Assembly: GCA_002498455.1 (NCBI GenBank)
Contig: DAHO01000082.1
Coordinates: forward strand, 1 to 45,664
Reading direction: 5' to 3'
DNA length: 45,664 nt
DNA from: Euryarchaeota archaeon UBA602
Lineage (GTDB): Archaea > Thermoplasmatota > Poseidoniia > Poseidoniales > Thalassarchaeaceae
Position 1 is the stretch's first letter; each line of letters starts with the position of its first letter. Below the pieces are notes generated by a model. The model was not told the origin of the DNA. It saw only the letters and a program-made list of their open reading frames with translations, and searched no databases. Position numbers and translations under genes: made by a program. Below are positions 1 through 8,254 of the stretch, piece after piece.

Positions 1-1407
1 TTCCTGTGTTTCCTCATTCCATTGGGCGATGGGTTCGAAGGCATGTTCATGTTCTACATGCGTGATGTCCTCGGTTTTGATGCCGGCGAAGCGATTCTTT
101 GGGCGAATATCTTCATCTTCGCCACATATCTTGGCCTCCTGGGTCCCTGGCTTTCCGACCACTATGGTCGTGCCAAAGTGCTCCGTTTGTCAGCCATGGG
201 TTCTGTTGTCTGTTATCTTGGATTGAGTGGAATGATGTTTGTGGGTGCACCAGAAATTGCTCTTCTCATCATGTGGATGCCAACATTGATGATTACTGAT
301 TGGCTCATTTTCACATTCATCACCACTTGGGCCGAAGTCAGCGATCCTCGATTGGGTCCAACACACATGGCATTGTATCAGACTACACAAGCAGTTGCAG
401 CGACCTTTGTGTGGTTTGGTTTGGGCGTATTCCTCATCTACGCAACCGGTGGTGCCTATTGGTTGATTTTCCTCTTGGCGTGCCTAGGCCCTTTGATTGG
501 ACTCAGTCAATTCCACAAACTCAAGCTTGGGGGTGAATATGGCGAAGATACACTTGACATTCGCGAAGAGATTTCCAAGATACAAACGAAGTTGGCTGGG
601 ATGCCTTGGGGTGTTGAACCCGTGGACAAAGCGTCGCGTCGCCGTTTAGCATTGGGTACAGCAATGGCCGGACTCATCATTTCTGTAGCGCTTTTCACAG
701 GCCCGTTTGTATTGCTCAACTGGGAATCGGAAGAGACTACTGAAAATTGGGATCTACTTGGCTGGAATGAAACATCGATTACCTTTGAAACTGCCAATAC
801 CATCACCACCGGTGGAAATGTTCTCGCCACAATTGATGTCCCGACAACCGAAGGCGGAGTTTTCCTTGGATTTTTCAGTGTTGAATTAGAAAATCACAAC
901 TGTTTTGGGATTGGTGAACCTGTTTGGACGACCACGTTCTCAATGCCTGATAGAGGTAATTTTTCAGATGGAACCAATGAATCGGGTTTTATTGCTGATG
1001 ATTGGGAAGGGAGTATGGACATATCTTTTGATTCTAAAGCAGCAAATCTAACCGGATTTGAATCCGAGGAAGCACTTCTGGTTCAGTTAGATCAAATTAC
1101 AAGGGAAATTTGGTGGGGCCATGGTCGAGGCACATGGACATTGAAAGTTGAGATGACCGACACCAATTGTAATGCCGGGTTTCAATTTGTCCATCAAGCA
1201 TCATTCAGAATCAATGTGACGGCATATCATCTGATTATCCCTTCAACCAATCCTGATGACGGGATGGTAGAATTTTCCTCAAACACCATTTCGACGTCCC
1301 ACGAATATGGTGAGGCAGTCGGTGTACTGCTCGGATTCCCCATCCTGTTGGCGACCCCAATTCTTGCATGGATTGGTAGTCGAGATCCTGAAACCATGTT
1401 GGATTGA
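1..1407 (+). CDS. MFS-like permease, C-terminal half, with extracytoplasmic domain (5' partial)
   Basis: The reading frame is open from base 1 upstream of the first possible TTG start at 22, so the gene begins outside the window. The visible part has about five hydrophobic helices and an MFS loop motif (GPWLSDHYGRAKVL, bases about 136-177) of the kind found between TM2/3 or TM8/9, so this is probably TM7 onward of a 12-helix permease. Unusually, after the helix at about 655-717 there is a hydrophilic, beta-rich stretch of about 190 residues (bases 720-1300) with N-x-S/T sequons and four cysteines or fewer, followed by one last helix (about 1308-1375) and a short tail. Such a domain before the last helix is not standard for MFS. 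The substrate cannot be read from the sequence. The stop (1405-1407) directly abuts the stop of the convergent galactonate-dehydratase-like gene, but convergence means co-function cannot be assumed. Confidence 0.75.
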   Translation, partial: FLCFLIPLGDGFEGMFMFYMRDVLGFDAGEAILWANIFIFATYLGLLGPWLSDHYGRAKVLRLSAMGSVVCYLGLSGMMFVGAPEIALLIMWMPTLMITDWLIFTFITTWAEVSDPRLGPTHMALYQTTQAVAATFVWFGLGVFLIYATGGAYWLIFLLACLGPLIGLSQFHKLKLGGEYGEDTLDIREEISKIQTKLAGMPWGVEPVDKASRRRLALGTAMAGLIISVALFTGPFVLLNWESEETTENWDLLGWNETSITFETANTITTGGNVLATIDVPTTEGGVFLGFFSVELENHNCFGIGEPVWTTTFSMPDRGNFSDGTNESGFIADDWEGSMDISFDSKAANLTGFESEEALLVQLDQITREIWWGHGRGTWTLKVEMTDTNCNAGFQFVHQASFRINVTAYHLIIPSTNPDDGMVEFSSNTISTSHEYGEAVGVLLGFPILLATPILAWIGSRDPETMLD

Positions 1408-2589
1408 TTACCACTCAGCATGACTTCCATCCGGATGACTCCAGACGGTGGGTGGATGAGGATTCCACATGTCCATGTGTTCCTCAATGCGCTCTTCCAA
1501 TACCTCAATACCCAATCCCGGGCGAGAAGAAATTTCGACATGTCCGCTTTCGATGCCAAACGGCTGAGAAAGCAATTCGAAGGCCCAATTTTGCCCACCT
1601 CCGGGTGTACCTCCGCCCGAACCGGCCCCTCCGAGTGATTGGAATTCCTGAATCAAATGCGCAGGACTTGTCGCAGCCACTTGCATGGAGGCTGCAAATT
1701 GGACTGGGCCGTAGGGACAGTGTGGTGCCATTGCAACTTGTGCTGTCGACGCCATTGCTCCAATCTCCACACTCGCACGAATCCCACCCACCATGCTCAC
1801 ATCCGGCTGAATGATGTCCACTACCGGAGAAGGGAGGAGATGCTCAGCAAAGGCATGTGCACTACGCAAACGCTCACCCGTAGCAATGGCGACAGGTTGT
1901 GCTGTTCGCAGGGCTCGTAAATCAGCCAAATGTGAGGCACTACCATCGGGTAAGCATGGCTCTTCAATGAAGAATGGGTCAAACTTCGACAGCGCATGAA
2001 TCGCTCGACGTGATGCCGCAGGAGTCAACCGACCGTGCAAATCGACGGCGAGATCAACTGCGGGTCCAACCGCATCTCTCACAGCACTGACAACGGCCTC
2101 CATTTCATCCAACTGAACTCTAGAGATCACATCGGGAGTGGGTCCAGCTGGACTCACCTTGACTGCGGTCATGGAATTGGATATTGCCTCTTTAGCGGAA
2201 TCTGCAAATTCCTCAGGATTTCGACCCCAAAGGTTGCGGTATACGCGCACGCGCTCACGCACGCGACCCCCGAGCAAATCGTGAACCGGGGCGCCCAGCA
2301 GCTTTCCCTTCAGGTCCCACAGAGCCATCTCAAGTGCAGAGAGCGCGGTCTCTAAGACAGGGCCATCTCTCCAAAATCGATTCTTTCGTTGAATTTCAAT
2401 GAGGTGTGCAATGTCATGAATCGGACTTCCTTCGACTCTTTCTCCGATTGCAGACAGGGCTTGCTCAACCTCTTGATGTAGATCTCCTATGGCTTCTCCC
2501 CAACCCACTTCACCATCATCGGTTTCGACTCGAAGCATCAGCCAACGTGGTGGGCAACGCACACAAACAGCAGAACGAATCGTGGTCAC
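1408..2589 (-). CDS. dgoD: Enolase-superfamily sugar acid dehydratase, galactonate dehydratase-like
   Basis: A 393-aa mandelate racemase/muconate lactonizing enzyme-type protein. It would remove water from a sugar acid (D-galactonate or a related aldonate) to give the 2-keto-3-deoxy acid in the cytoplasm. Seen: metal ligands Asp183, Glu209 and Glu239 on successive barrel strands, the D-x-H pattern (Asp183, His185) that marks the GalD group, and His290 as the second catalytic base. Length is that of the family (about 380-400). It starts with GTG at 2589, overlapping the upstream aldolase stop by 4 nt (GTGA), so the two are translationally coupled. Position behind a PfkB kinase and a KDPGal-type aldolase supports a galactonate/gluconate-type catabolic module. 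Exact sugar specificity is inferred. Confidence 0.8.
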   Translation of the reverse strand: MTTIRSAVCVRCPPRWLMLRVETDDGEVGWGEAIGDLHQEVEQALSAIGERVEGSPIHDIAHLIEIQRKNRFWRDGPVLETALSALEMALWDLKGKLLGAPVHDLLGGRVRERVRVYRNLWGRNPEEFADSAKEAISNSMTAVKVSPAGPTPDVISRVQLDEMEAVVSAVRDAVGPAVDLAVDLHGRLTPAASRRAIHALSKFDPFFIEEPCLPDGSASHLADLRALRTAQPVAIATGERLRSAHAFAEHLLPSPVVDIIQPDVSMVGGIRASVEIGAMASTAQVAMAPHCPYGPVQFAASMQVAATSPAHLIQEFQSLGGAGSGGGTPGGGQNWAFELLSQPFGIESGHVEISSRPGLGIEVLEERIEEHMDMWNPHPPTVWSHPDGSHAEW

Positions 2590-3239
2590 GTAACCATCTG
2601 CCGGCGTTGGAGTTCCATGAATATGTCCCGTGCCCGCTGCGCCTCATCTTCAGCCCAATGTTTGACATCATTTGCCTCAAGACTCAAGTCTGACCCACAC
2701 AGATTCGTACCCATGCCGACGCACCATGCACCCGATTCAAGCCAAGACCAAATTGAATCATGATCCACTCCACCGACAGGCATCCAAGGAATATCGATAC
2801 CATCCAATTGTTCTAGACTCCATTCAGTTGATGGGAAAAGTTTGACAATTTCTGCACCGGATTTTTGTGCAATCTTTAGCTCACTGATGTTACTGACCCC
2901 TGGAATCGCTAGCATGTTGTTTACACGACAATCCTCAATCATACCATCGGGGAATACAGGTGATAGGGCAAAGGTAGCCCCGGCTTTTGCACAATCCTCA
3001 ATTTGTTCACGATCAAGAACGGTTCCAACACCGAGGAGAACAGAATCGGGTAGGGAAGTTCGTAATTTCTGAAGGATTTGCAGTGGTTCTTTACTGTCGA
3101 GAGTGACTTCAATGGCCGAGCATCCCATATTGGCCAAAGCAATTCCTCGTTCAAACATCAATGATGGATTTTGACCGCGAAGAATGGCAATGATTCGCGC
3201 TTTTTTCAAGCAATTTTTTATTGAAATCAATGAACTCAA
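2586..3239 (-). CDS. dgoA: KDPG/KDPGal aldolase family (Eda/DgoA type)
   Basis: A 217-aa class I aldolase that would split 2-keto-3-deoxy-6-phospho-sugar acid into pyruvate and glyceraldehyde 3-phosphate. Seen: IAILRG with Arg21, catalytic Glu44 in AIEVTL, Schiff-base Lys133 in IVKLFPS, and the phosphate-binding PVGGV and GMGTNL segments near the C terminus. The residue equivalent to Arg49 of E. coli Eda is Asp48; E. coli DgoA also lacks an Arg there, so the site looks closer to the galactonate aldolase than to Eda. The start is TTG at 3239, chosen because the sequence AAGGTGA (3244-3250) lies 4 nt upstream and overlaps the kinase stop. The end overlaps the dehydratase start by 4 nt. Confidence 0.85.
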   Translation of the reverse strand: MSSLISIKNCLKKARIIAILRGQNPSLMFERGIALANMGCSAIEVTLDSKEPLQILQKLRTSLPDSVLLGVGTVLDREQIEDCAKAGATFALSPVFPDGMIEDCRVNNMLAIPGVSNISELKIAQKSGAEIVKLFPSTEWSLEQLDGIDIPWMPVGGVDHDSIWSWLESGAWCVGMGTNLCGSDLSLEANDVKHWAEDEAQRARDIFMELQRRQMVT

Positions 3240-3243
3240 TTGC

Positions 3244-4245
3244 TCACCTTATTGTCAGGGTTCGGTTCTCTATTTGGTTCCATTTCCTTTGTTCTTCAAA
3301 CGCATCAAGTTCCTCTCGACGAACCAGCGATACATCTCCTACAGTTCTCTGACTCAAGGCCGCCAACAAATCTCCACGCATCGCACCAATCAATGGAGAT
3401 ATGGGGCCGTGTCCATGTTCACTGAGTGCATCTAGAAAACCCGCAAGCCAAGCATCGCCTCCGCCAAGTGCTTCGACCGGAGCATGGACGATGGCATCTT
3501 GTTCAGTTGAATCAAGACCAAACGCATGGGCAACAACAGACCAGCGTCTTTGCGTTCCATCCGTCTCGGGTCGCTTGAATGTGCAACACAGGTGCGGAAT
3601 GAGGAAGCGTCGACGAAGTTCGGCTAAAGCCTCAATATTTTCTTCATAATTTTCGGGTTTGTTCATTCCTTCAAGGACTGCAATTTGCGATAGGCTTTCG
3701 GCTGAAAGAATCAATACGTTGAACATGCGCATTCGAGGACGAATGATATCCCATAATGCATCAATGGTGCCCAATCCAGGACGGTGATTGAGGTCCATTG
3801 CAATCAGTGTGCCATCCAACTCAGCGAAGGTCAGCGCACCCCCCCATGCAGAACGGGGTCCCTCTCCGAGTAAAGGCGTAATTCCACTCATGACCAGCCA
3901 TCGTGCTCCGCTGAGAAGTGTTCTCCAATCGAAATCTGCTGGATTCAGGTGCGCGAATCCAGATTCAGATCGATCATAAGAAACAGACATCATTTCTCGA
4001 TTTATCGAGTAGCGACCCACATCTTTGCTTGAGCGCTGGAGTTCGAGATAGACGCCTGCCTCCATCGCCGTAGATTCGATGATTGTTTCTTGTTCAGGTA
4101 GTACACTAACCCAAGCGGTGCTGGTCTCAATCCGAGCCAATGCGCAAGCTACGTTGAATTCAGCACCACCGGGTGTAACCAATCCATCCGATTCTCGCAA
4201 CATGGCTTCTCCGAAGCAAACAATGCGTCCAGGGGGAGCGGCCAT
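3244..4245 (-). CDS. kdgK: PfkB-family sugar kinase, probable 2-keto-3-deoxy-sugar-acid kinase
   Basis: A 333-aa ribokinase-fold kinase. Seen: N-terminal GEAMLRESDG and PGGAEFNVACALARI (substrate-lid region typical of KDG kinases) and the C-terminal signature GGGDAWLAGFLDAL with the catalytic Asp264; the usual GAGD is GGGD here. It would phosphorylate 2-keto-3-deoxy-galactonate or -gluconate with ATP in the cytoplasm, feeding the aldolase directly downstream, whose TTG start lies 4 nt after this stop. ATG at 4245; no Shine-Dalgarno is visible ahead of it. It follows pelA by about 29 nt on the same strand, so it may be read through from the fhs-pelA unit. Substrate is inferred from neighbours, since PfkB kinases vary widely. 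Confidence 0.78.
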   Translation of the reverse strand: MAAPPGRIVCFGEAMLRESDGLVTPGGAEFNVACALARIETSTAWVSVLPEQETIIESTAMEAGVYLELQRSSKDVGRYSINREMMSVSYDRSESGFAHLNPADFDWRTLLSGARWLVMSGITPLLGEGPRSAWGGALTFAELDGTLIAMDLNHRPGLGTIDALWDIIRPRMRMFNVLILSAESLSQIAVLEGMNKPENYEENIEALAELRRRFLIPHLCCTFKRPETDGTQRRWSVVAHAFGLDSTEQDAIVHAPVEALGGGDAWLAGFLDALSEHGHGPISPLIGAMRGDLLAALSQRTVGDVSLVRREELDAFEEQRKWNQIENRTLTIR

Positions 4246-4274
4246 GAGTTTCGCATGAGATGGAGGGTGTCAAA

Positions 4275-5321
4275 CTATTCCAAGTTCCATCTCAGCAAAC
4301 CAATTACGCCCCCAAGTCCCATGAGTTCTTCTCCAGCATCATGATCGGCACTGGCTTGCACAACTTGTCCACCATTTACACGTACACTTGCAGCTGTTTC
4401 AGTCCAGAATGATTCGCTTCTTAACAGACTTGCTTCGATAATCAGGGTTTCAATCGATCCTTGTCCAACTGCACTCTCAAGTTCCGTTCGACCGTACGCC
4501 ACCGCACCTTGAGTGGAAATACGTTTCAACCCCTCTTCGATCAGTTTAGCCTGCTTGGCCATTGCGAATTCACCAAGTATTGCATCCGCGGTTCCCTCCC
4601 GCATCACTTCATTTGCAGCAGAGCGCCCACCAATACTGGTGGCTACGTTCAGGATTCGGTGTCCAGCCCCGGTTGCCTTGAGAAATGTTTCAAATTGCTC
4701 ACGAGCCATCCCCGGTCCACAAATGACCACAGGCATCTCCACAGAGATGGCTTTTGATGCTTGTTCGGCTACTTTGATTAGAAATTCTTTGCGTACTTCC
4801 GCCGACTTCCCTTCACGTTTCCCTCCTCCTCGAAGTGTAAACGTGTCACCGACTTGACGCATCCCATGTTGGGCAATTTCAAACAGTAAGATTTCGTCAC
4901 TTTCGACCACTGCAATGGCAACGCGTCCTCGTCCCCCTTCTTGGAGAGATTCAGCCAGTAGATTTTGATCGGTTTCGGGTATCCCCTCTATCCATGAAAT
5001 TTCAATTTCATCGCGGGGACCAACTGCATGAGTGTGGTGGCTACCCTTGTCCATCTTTGCTTCACAAATGATTCCATGAATTCGTAAATTGTCTGTAAAG
5101 GGTTGGAATTCTGTAGTTTCGGCATCCAAGACAATCCACATCGGTTTCCGGTCGGCTGATTTTGCACGGCCAGAAGCCTCAGTTCCAGTGCTTTGGTCGC
5201 GCCTGTAACCCATCATTCCCACTTTGCAACCCGGACGAATCATCTGATTGAGAACCCACAAATCGTCTTCGAACTGAACGCGGAGCCGAACTCCATCATC
5301 CATCCGTTTCATCTGTTGCAT
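4275..5321 (-). CDS. pelA: Pelota/Dom34, mRNA surveillance protein
   Basis: A 348-aa archaeal Pelota homologue. It binds the empty A site of stalled ribosomes and, with the aEF1A/aABCE1 system, splits them for no-go and non-stop rescue. Seen: the N-terminal Sm-like domain (about residues 1-125, including DLWVLNQMIRPG), a central domain with VAIAVVESDEI, and a C-terminal L30e-like domain ending in GGVIGLLRWNLE, close to the conserved end of the family. It lacks the GGQ loop of release factor aRF1. I place the start at ATG 5321 because AAGGTG (5328-5333) lies 6 nt upstream; a GTG at 5330 would fall inside that Shine-Dalgarno sequence. It follows fhs by about 30 nt. Confidence 0.92.
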   Translation of the reverse strand: MQQMKRMDDGVRLRVQFEDDLWVLNQMIRPGCKVGMMGYRRDQSTGTEASGRAKSADRKPMWIVLDAETTEFQPFTDNLRIHGIICEAKMDKGSHHTHAVGPRDEIEISWIEGIPETDQNLLAESLQEGGRGRVAIAVVESDEILLFEIAQHGMRQVGDTFTLRGGGKREGKSAEVRKEFLIKVAEQASKAISVEMPVVICGPGMAREQFETFLKATGAGHRILNVATSIGGRSAANEVMREGTADAILGEFAMAKQAKLIEEGLKRISTQGAVAYGRTELESAVGQGSIETLIIEASLLRSESFWTETAASVRVNGGQVVQASADHDAGEELMGLGGVIGLLRWNLE

Positions 5322-5353
5322 TTTAGGCACCTTGAGTTACAATTGGTTAGGGT

Positions 5354-7102
5354 CTAACCGAACATTCCGAGAAGATTCCCATCTTCGTCCATATCCATGT
5401 TTTCGGCAGCAGGGATTCTTGGCAGACCCGGCATGGTCATCATTGTACCACAAACTGCGACGATGAATCCCGCTCCAGCGTTTAACCGGAGTTCACGAAT
5501 GGGTAGGGTGAAGCCACTTGGCGCACCCAGTTCCTTCATCTCATGAGAAAATGAGTATTGGGTTTTGGCCATACAAACGGCTAGGTTTCCATATCCCCAA
5601 TCCTGCAGTGTCTTCAATTCCTTCAATGCCTTTGGAGCCAGGTCGATACTGGCTGCACCGTAGATATTGGTGGCAATTCGCAAAATCTTCTCTTCGAGGG
5701 GAGCGTTGGGTCCGAACAGAGGCTCGAATGGTCGGCCATCGGCAATATGCGATTGACAAGCATTTACCACTGCTCGGGCCAAATCAGTCCCACCTTCACC
5801 ACCATCTGCATGGACTCTAGAGATGACAGCATCCGTGGCTCCAGCCTTCTTTGCCTCATCGAGTAGGGCCTCTACTTCAGCATCGGTATCTGTCGGGAAT
5901 ATGTTCACACTTGCAATCACGGGGACTCCAAACCGGGACATATTTCTTATGTGTCTCGCCAAATTGGTCGAAGCACCTGCTTGAACAGCTTCGACATTTT
6001 CCTTTGCGATTTCTTCCGGCCGAGGTCTTGCCCCTCCTCCAGTACTAAATCCTCCACCATGCATCTTCATGCTACGAACAGTCACATTGACTACCACACA
6101 GTCGGGTGGCGTACCACTCGCTGCGGCCTTGATGTGCATCATTTTCTCAGCGCCCATATCTGCACCAAATCCAGCTTCAGTAACGACATAATCTGCTACA
6201 CCCAATGCTATTCGATCAGCGATGATACTTGAGTTACCGTGAGCAATATTGGCGAATGGTCCAGCATGAATGAATGCAGGATTATTTTCGATGGTCTGAA
6301 CTAAATTTGGCAAGAAAGCCTCTCTGAGTAAGAGTGCCATGGGTCCTGCAGCACCAATGTCATCGGCTTTGACCGGGTATCCTGAGCGACTTTCGGCAAC
6401 AACAATTTCACCCAGTCGGTGTCGCAAGTCAGCATAATCCGACGCCAAAGCGAGAATCGCCATTACTTCAGAAGCGGCTGTGATATCGAATCGCTCTTCT
6501 CTGGCAACTCCATTTTTTGGACCACCCAAACCAATCGCAACATTTCGCAATGCACGATCATTCATGTCGATGACACGAGGCCACAGAATTCGATTGGTAT
6601 CAATGTCAGATTCATTTCCGAAATAGATGTGATTGTCTAACATTGCTGAGCATAGGTTGTGTGCACTTGTCACCGCATGCAAATCACCCGTGAAGTGAAG
6701 ATTGATGGCTTCCATGGGTAGCACCTGGCTATTTCCACCGCCCGCAGCACCACCTTTGATACCAAAAACAGGTCCCATACTCGGTTCTCTTAGCGTACAT
6801 GTTGCGTTTTGTCCGATTCGATTCAGTGCCTGTGTCAACCCGATGGTCGTCACTGTTTTTCCTTCACCAAAGGGTGTGGGATTGACACTCGTAATCAGTA
6901 CATAGGCACCTCTTGTAGCATCAAATTTTGACTTCAACCCATCCCATGTAATTTTGGCCATACCTCGCCCCATCGGAATCAATTCATCAACACCAATTCC
7001 AATCTTCCAAGCAATCTCTTCAATCGGTGCCGGTGAAGCAGCATGTGCAATCTCAAGGTCAGTGGCCATGGACTGGCTGGCTCGCTTCCTGTATTCAAGC
7101 AT
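5354..7102 (-). CDS. fhs: Formate--tetrahydrofolate ligase
   Basis: A 582-aa enzyme making 10-formyl-THF from formate, THF and ATP in the cytoplasm. Seen: the nucleotide-binding PFGEGKTVTTIG, the glycine-rich REPSMGPVFGIKGGAAGGG, THFTGDLHAVTSAHN-like segment and TEAGFGADMGAEK, all hallmark stretches; length is close to the usual 555-580. Two starts are possible: ATG 7102 and ATG 7069 (giving MATDLEIAHAA, where homologues normally begin). A CGCACC-TTC-GGTGCG hairpin (minus-strand reading) ends 11 nt before the first ATG and carries a GGTG. The enzyme is bacterial-type and patchily distributed in archaea. It is divergent from aroE and leads a codirectional run fhs-pelA-kinase-aldolase-dehydratase. 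The one-carbon product could also serve the formyltransferase at 42774-43499. Confidence 0.95.
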   Translation of the reverse strand: MLEYRKRASQSMATDLEIAHAASPAPIEEIAWKIGIGVDELIPMGRGMAKITWDGLKSKFDATRGAYVLITSVNPTPFGEGKTVTTIGLTQALNRIGQNATCTLREPSMGPVFGIKGGAAGGGNSQVLPMEAINLHFTGDLHAVTSAHNLCSAMLDNHIYFGNESDIDTNRILWPRVIDMNDRALRNVAIGLGGPKNGVAREERFDITAASEVMAILALASDYADLRHRLGEIVVAESRSGYPVKADDIGAAGPMALLLREAFLPNLVQTIENNPAFIHAGPFANIAHGNSSIIADRIALGVADYVVTEAGFGADMGAEKMMHIKAAASGTPPDCVVVNVTVRSMKMHGGGFSTGGGARPRPEEIAKENVEAVQAGASTNLARHIRNMSRFGVPVIASVNIFPTDTDAEVEALLDEAKKAGATDAVISRVHADGGEGGTDLARAVVNACQSHIADGRPFEPLFGPNAPLEEKILRIATNIYGAASIDLAPKALKELKTLQDWGYGNLAVCMAKTQYSFSHEMKELGAPSGFTLPIRELRLNAGAGFIVAVCGTMMTMPGLPRIPAAENMDMDEDGNLLGMFG

Positions 7103-7113
7103 TCATGGGAATT

Positions 7114-7128
7114 CGCACCGAAGGTGCG
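7114..7128 (-). promoter_or_regulatory. Triloop hairpin upstream of fhs
   Basis: Perfect inverted repeat CGCACC-GAA-GGTGCG (plus-strand reading), 6-bp stem with 3-nt loop, in the fhs/aroE divergent gap. On the fhs strand its 3' arm contains GGTG, 11 nt before the ATG at 7102. No T-run follows. Confidence 0.5.
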
Positions 7129-7175
7129 CATCCGTTTGTTTTGTCAAGGAGGACGTCCACGGTAGAGTGAGGCAC

Positions 7176-8207
7176 ATGAGAATTCGATATGCCGTTGCTG
7201 GCAAACCAATTCATCACACACTATCTCCGCTTCTGATGTCATTGGTTTCCTCACACTTGAGGAATCAGGGAATGGATCTTGAGATTGCCGAGATGCGCCT
7301 GTTAGAATCGACCGATTTGAATGGGCCAATGGCCTGGGCTTGGGTATCGAAAAGTCCGACGAATACTGAAATCAGCAACCGATTGTATGGCGATCTTTCC
7401 AATCCAAAATCATTCTCTAATTTGCTAGAAATTGCGGATGAAATCGTGTCGATGAATGTTCAACCTGGCTCTGAGCTTACACCGTTTGGGGAATCGTTTG
7501 TGAAGGGTCCTTCCGCTTCTAGAAAAACAGTTAGAGGTGAGACCGAATCATGGATTTCAATCACAGCCCCTCTCAAGCATGTGTTGTCAACCCGTTCAGG
7601 TGTTCATCAAATCGATTCTAGCCTTGAAAACGGTTCAGTCAATCAATTGAGATGGAACGGGAGTCATTGGTATTGCGCGGGGACAGATGGTCGTGGTTTG
7701 GTTGCGGTTGCAACACACTTTGGTTTTGATTTCGATAAGGAGGGTATCGATTCCCCTCTTCTCTGTATGAATGGCGGGGGTGGAGCAGCCCGCTCAAGTG
7801 CAGTAGCTTGGGCTCAGAGTGGCGGTAAAATTTGGTCTTCAGGGGGCCGTAGACCGTTGGGCAATAGGGGTCCATGGGCCGGACATTTGATAGAAGGAGA
7901 TACAGTTGTTGACCATCTTGGCAAACGGTTGTTGATCGATTTTGATTTGAACCCAGGTGAGCCACTTTCCATTCCATCCGTTTCAGCGGATTTACACTTG
8001 GTATCCTCATACAATTCTGGGGTTGTTGAACAACTTGTTGGACAAACCGATACCGGAACCAGTCTTGATGGTCGATGGTTGCTTACGGCACAACATCTGT
8101 ATGCATGGGCGGATTTGTTTGCTCCTTTGATGGTCGAAGAGTTACCGGGGTTGGCCCAGACTGTTGCTTGGCTGAATCAATTTGAATCCGCCCTAAGGGC
8201 GGATTGA
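7176..8207 (+). CDS. aroE: Shikimate dehydrogenase
   Basis: A 343-aa NADP-dependent 3-dehydroshikimate reductase of aromatic amino acid synthesis. Seen: YAVAGKPIHHTLSPLL at the N terminus (shikimate-binding T/S at 15 and 17), catalytic Lys134 in SITAPLKHV, catalytic Asp171 in AGTDGRGL, the dinucleotide loop NGGGGAARS at about 199-207, and Gln306 in LLTAQHLYAW near the end. It is about 70 residues longer than the usual 270, mainly an insertion between residues 55 and 125. I place the start at ATG 7176 (GTGAGG 4 nt upstream) because the family N terminus begins there; an open frame extends upstream to 6954 but overlaps fhs antisense. Its last codons form a 9-bp hairpin, and the next gene begins just downstream. 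Confidence 0.88.
   Translation: MRIRYAVAGKPIHHTLSPLLMSLVSSHLRNQGMDLEIAEMRLLESTDLNGPMAWAWVSKSPTNTEISNRLYGDLSNPKSFSNLLEIADEIVSMNVQPGSELTPFGESFVKGPSASRKTVRGETESWISITAPLKHVLSTRSGVHQIDSSLENGSVNQLRWNGSHWYCAGTDGRGLVAVATHFGFDFDKEGIDSPLLCMNGGGGAARSSAVAWAQSGGKIWSSGGRRPLGNRGPWAGHLIEGDTVVDHLGKRLLIDFDLNPGEPLSIPSVSADLHLVSSYNSGVVEQLVGQTDTGTSLDGRWLLTAQHLYAWADLFAPLMVEELPGLAQTVAWLNQFESALRAD
8185..8205 (+). repeat. Perfect hairpin across aroE stop region
   Basis: AATCCGCCC-TAA-GGGCGGATT, 9-bp perfect stem with a 3-nt loop, formed by the final codons of aroE and overlapping its TGA. No T-run follows. It may act as a boundary or 5'-leader element for the gene starting at 8255. Confidence 0.5.
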
Positions 8208-8254
8208 ACATCCTAGCGGTCAATTCAAGTGTGACTGTCGACACACGAACTGTG

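Noticed and set aside
6954..7175. N-terminal extension of shikimate dehydrogenase
   Set aside because: The open frame exists but is antisense to fhs, has no homology to the family, and a good Shine-Dalgarno precedes ATG 7176 where the family N terminus starts.
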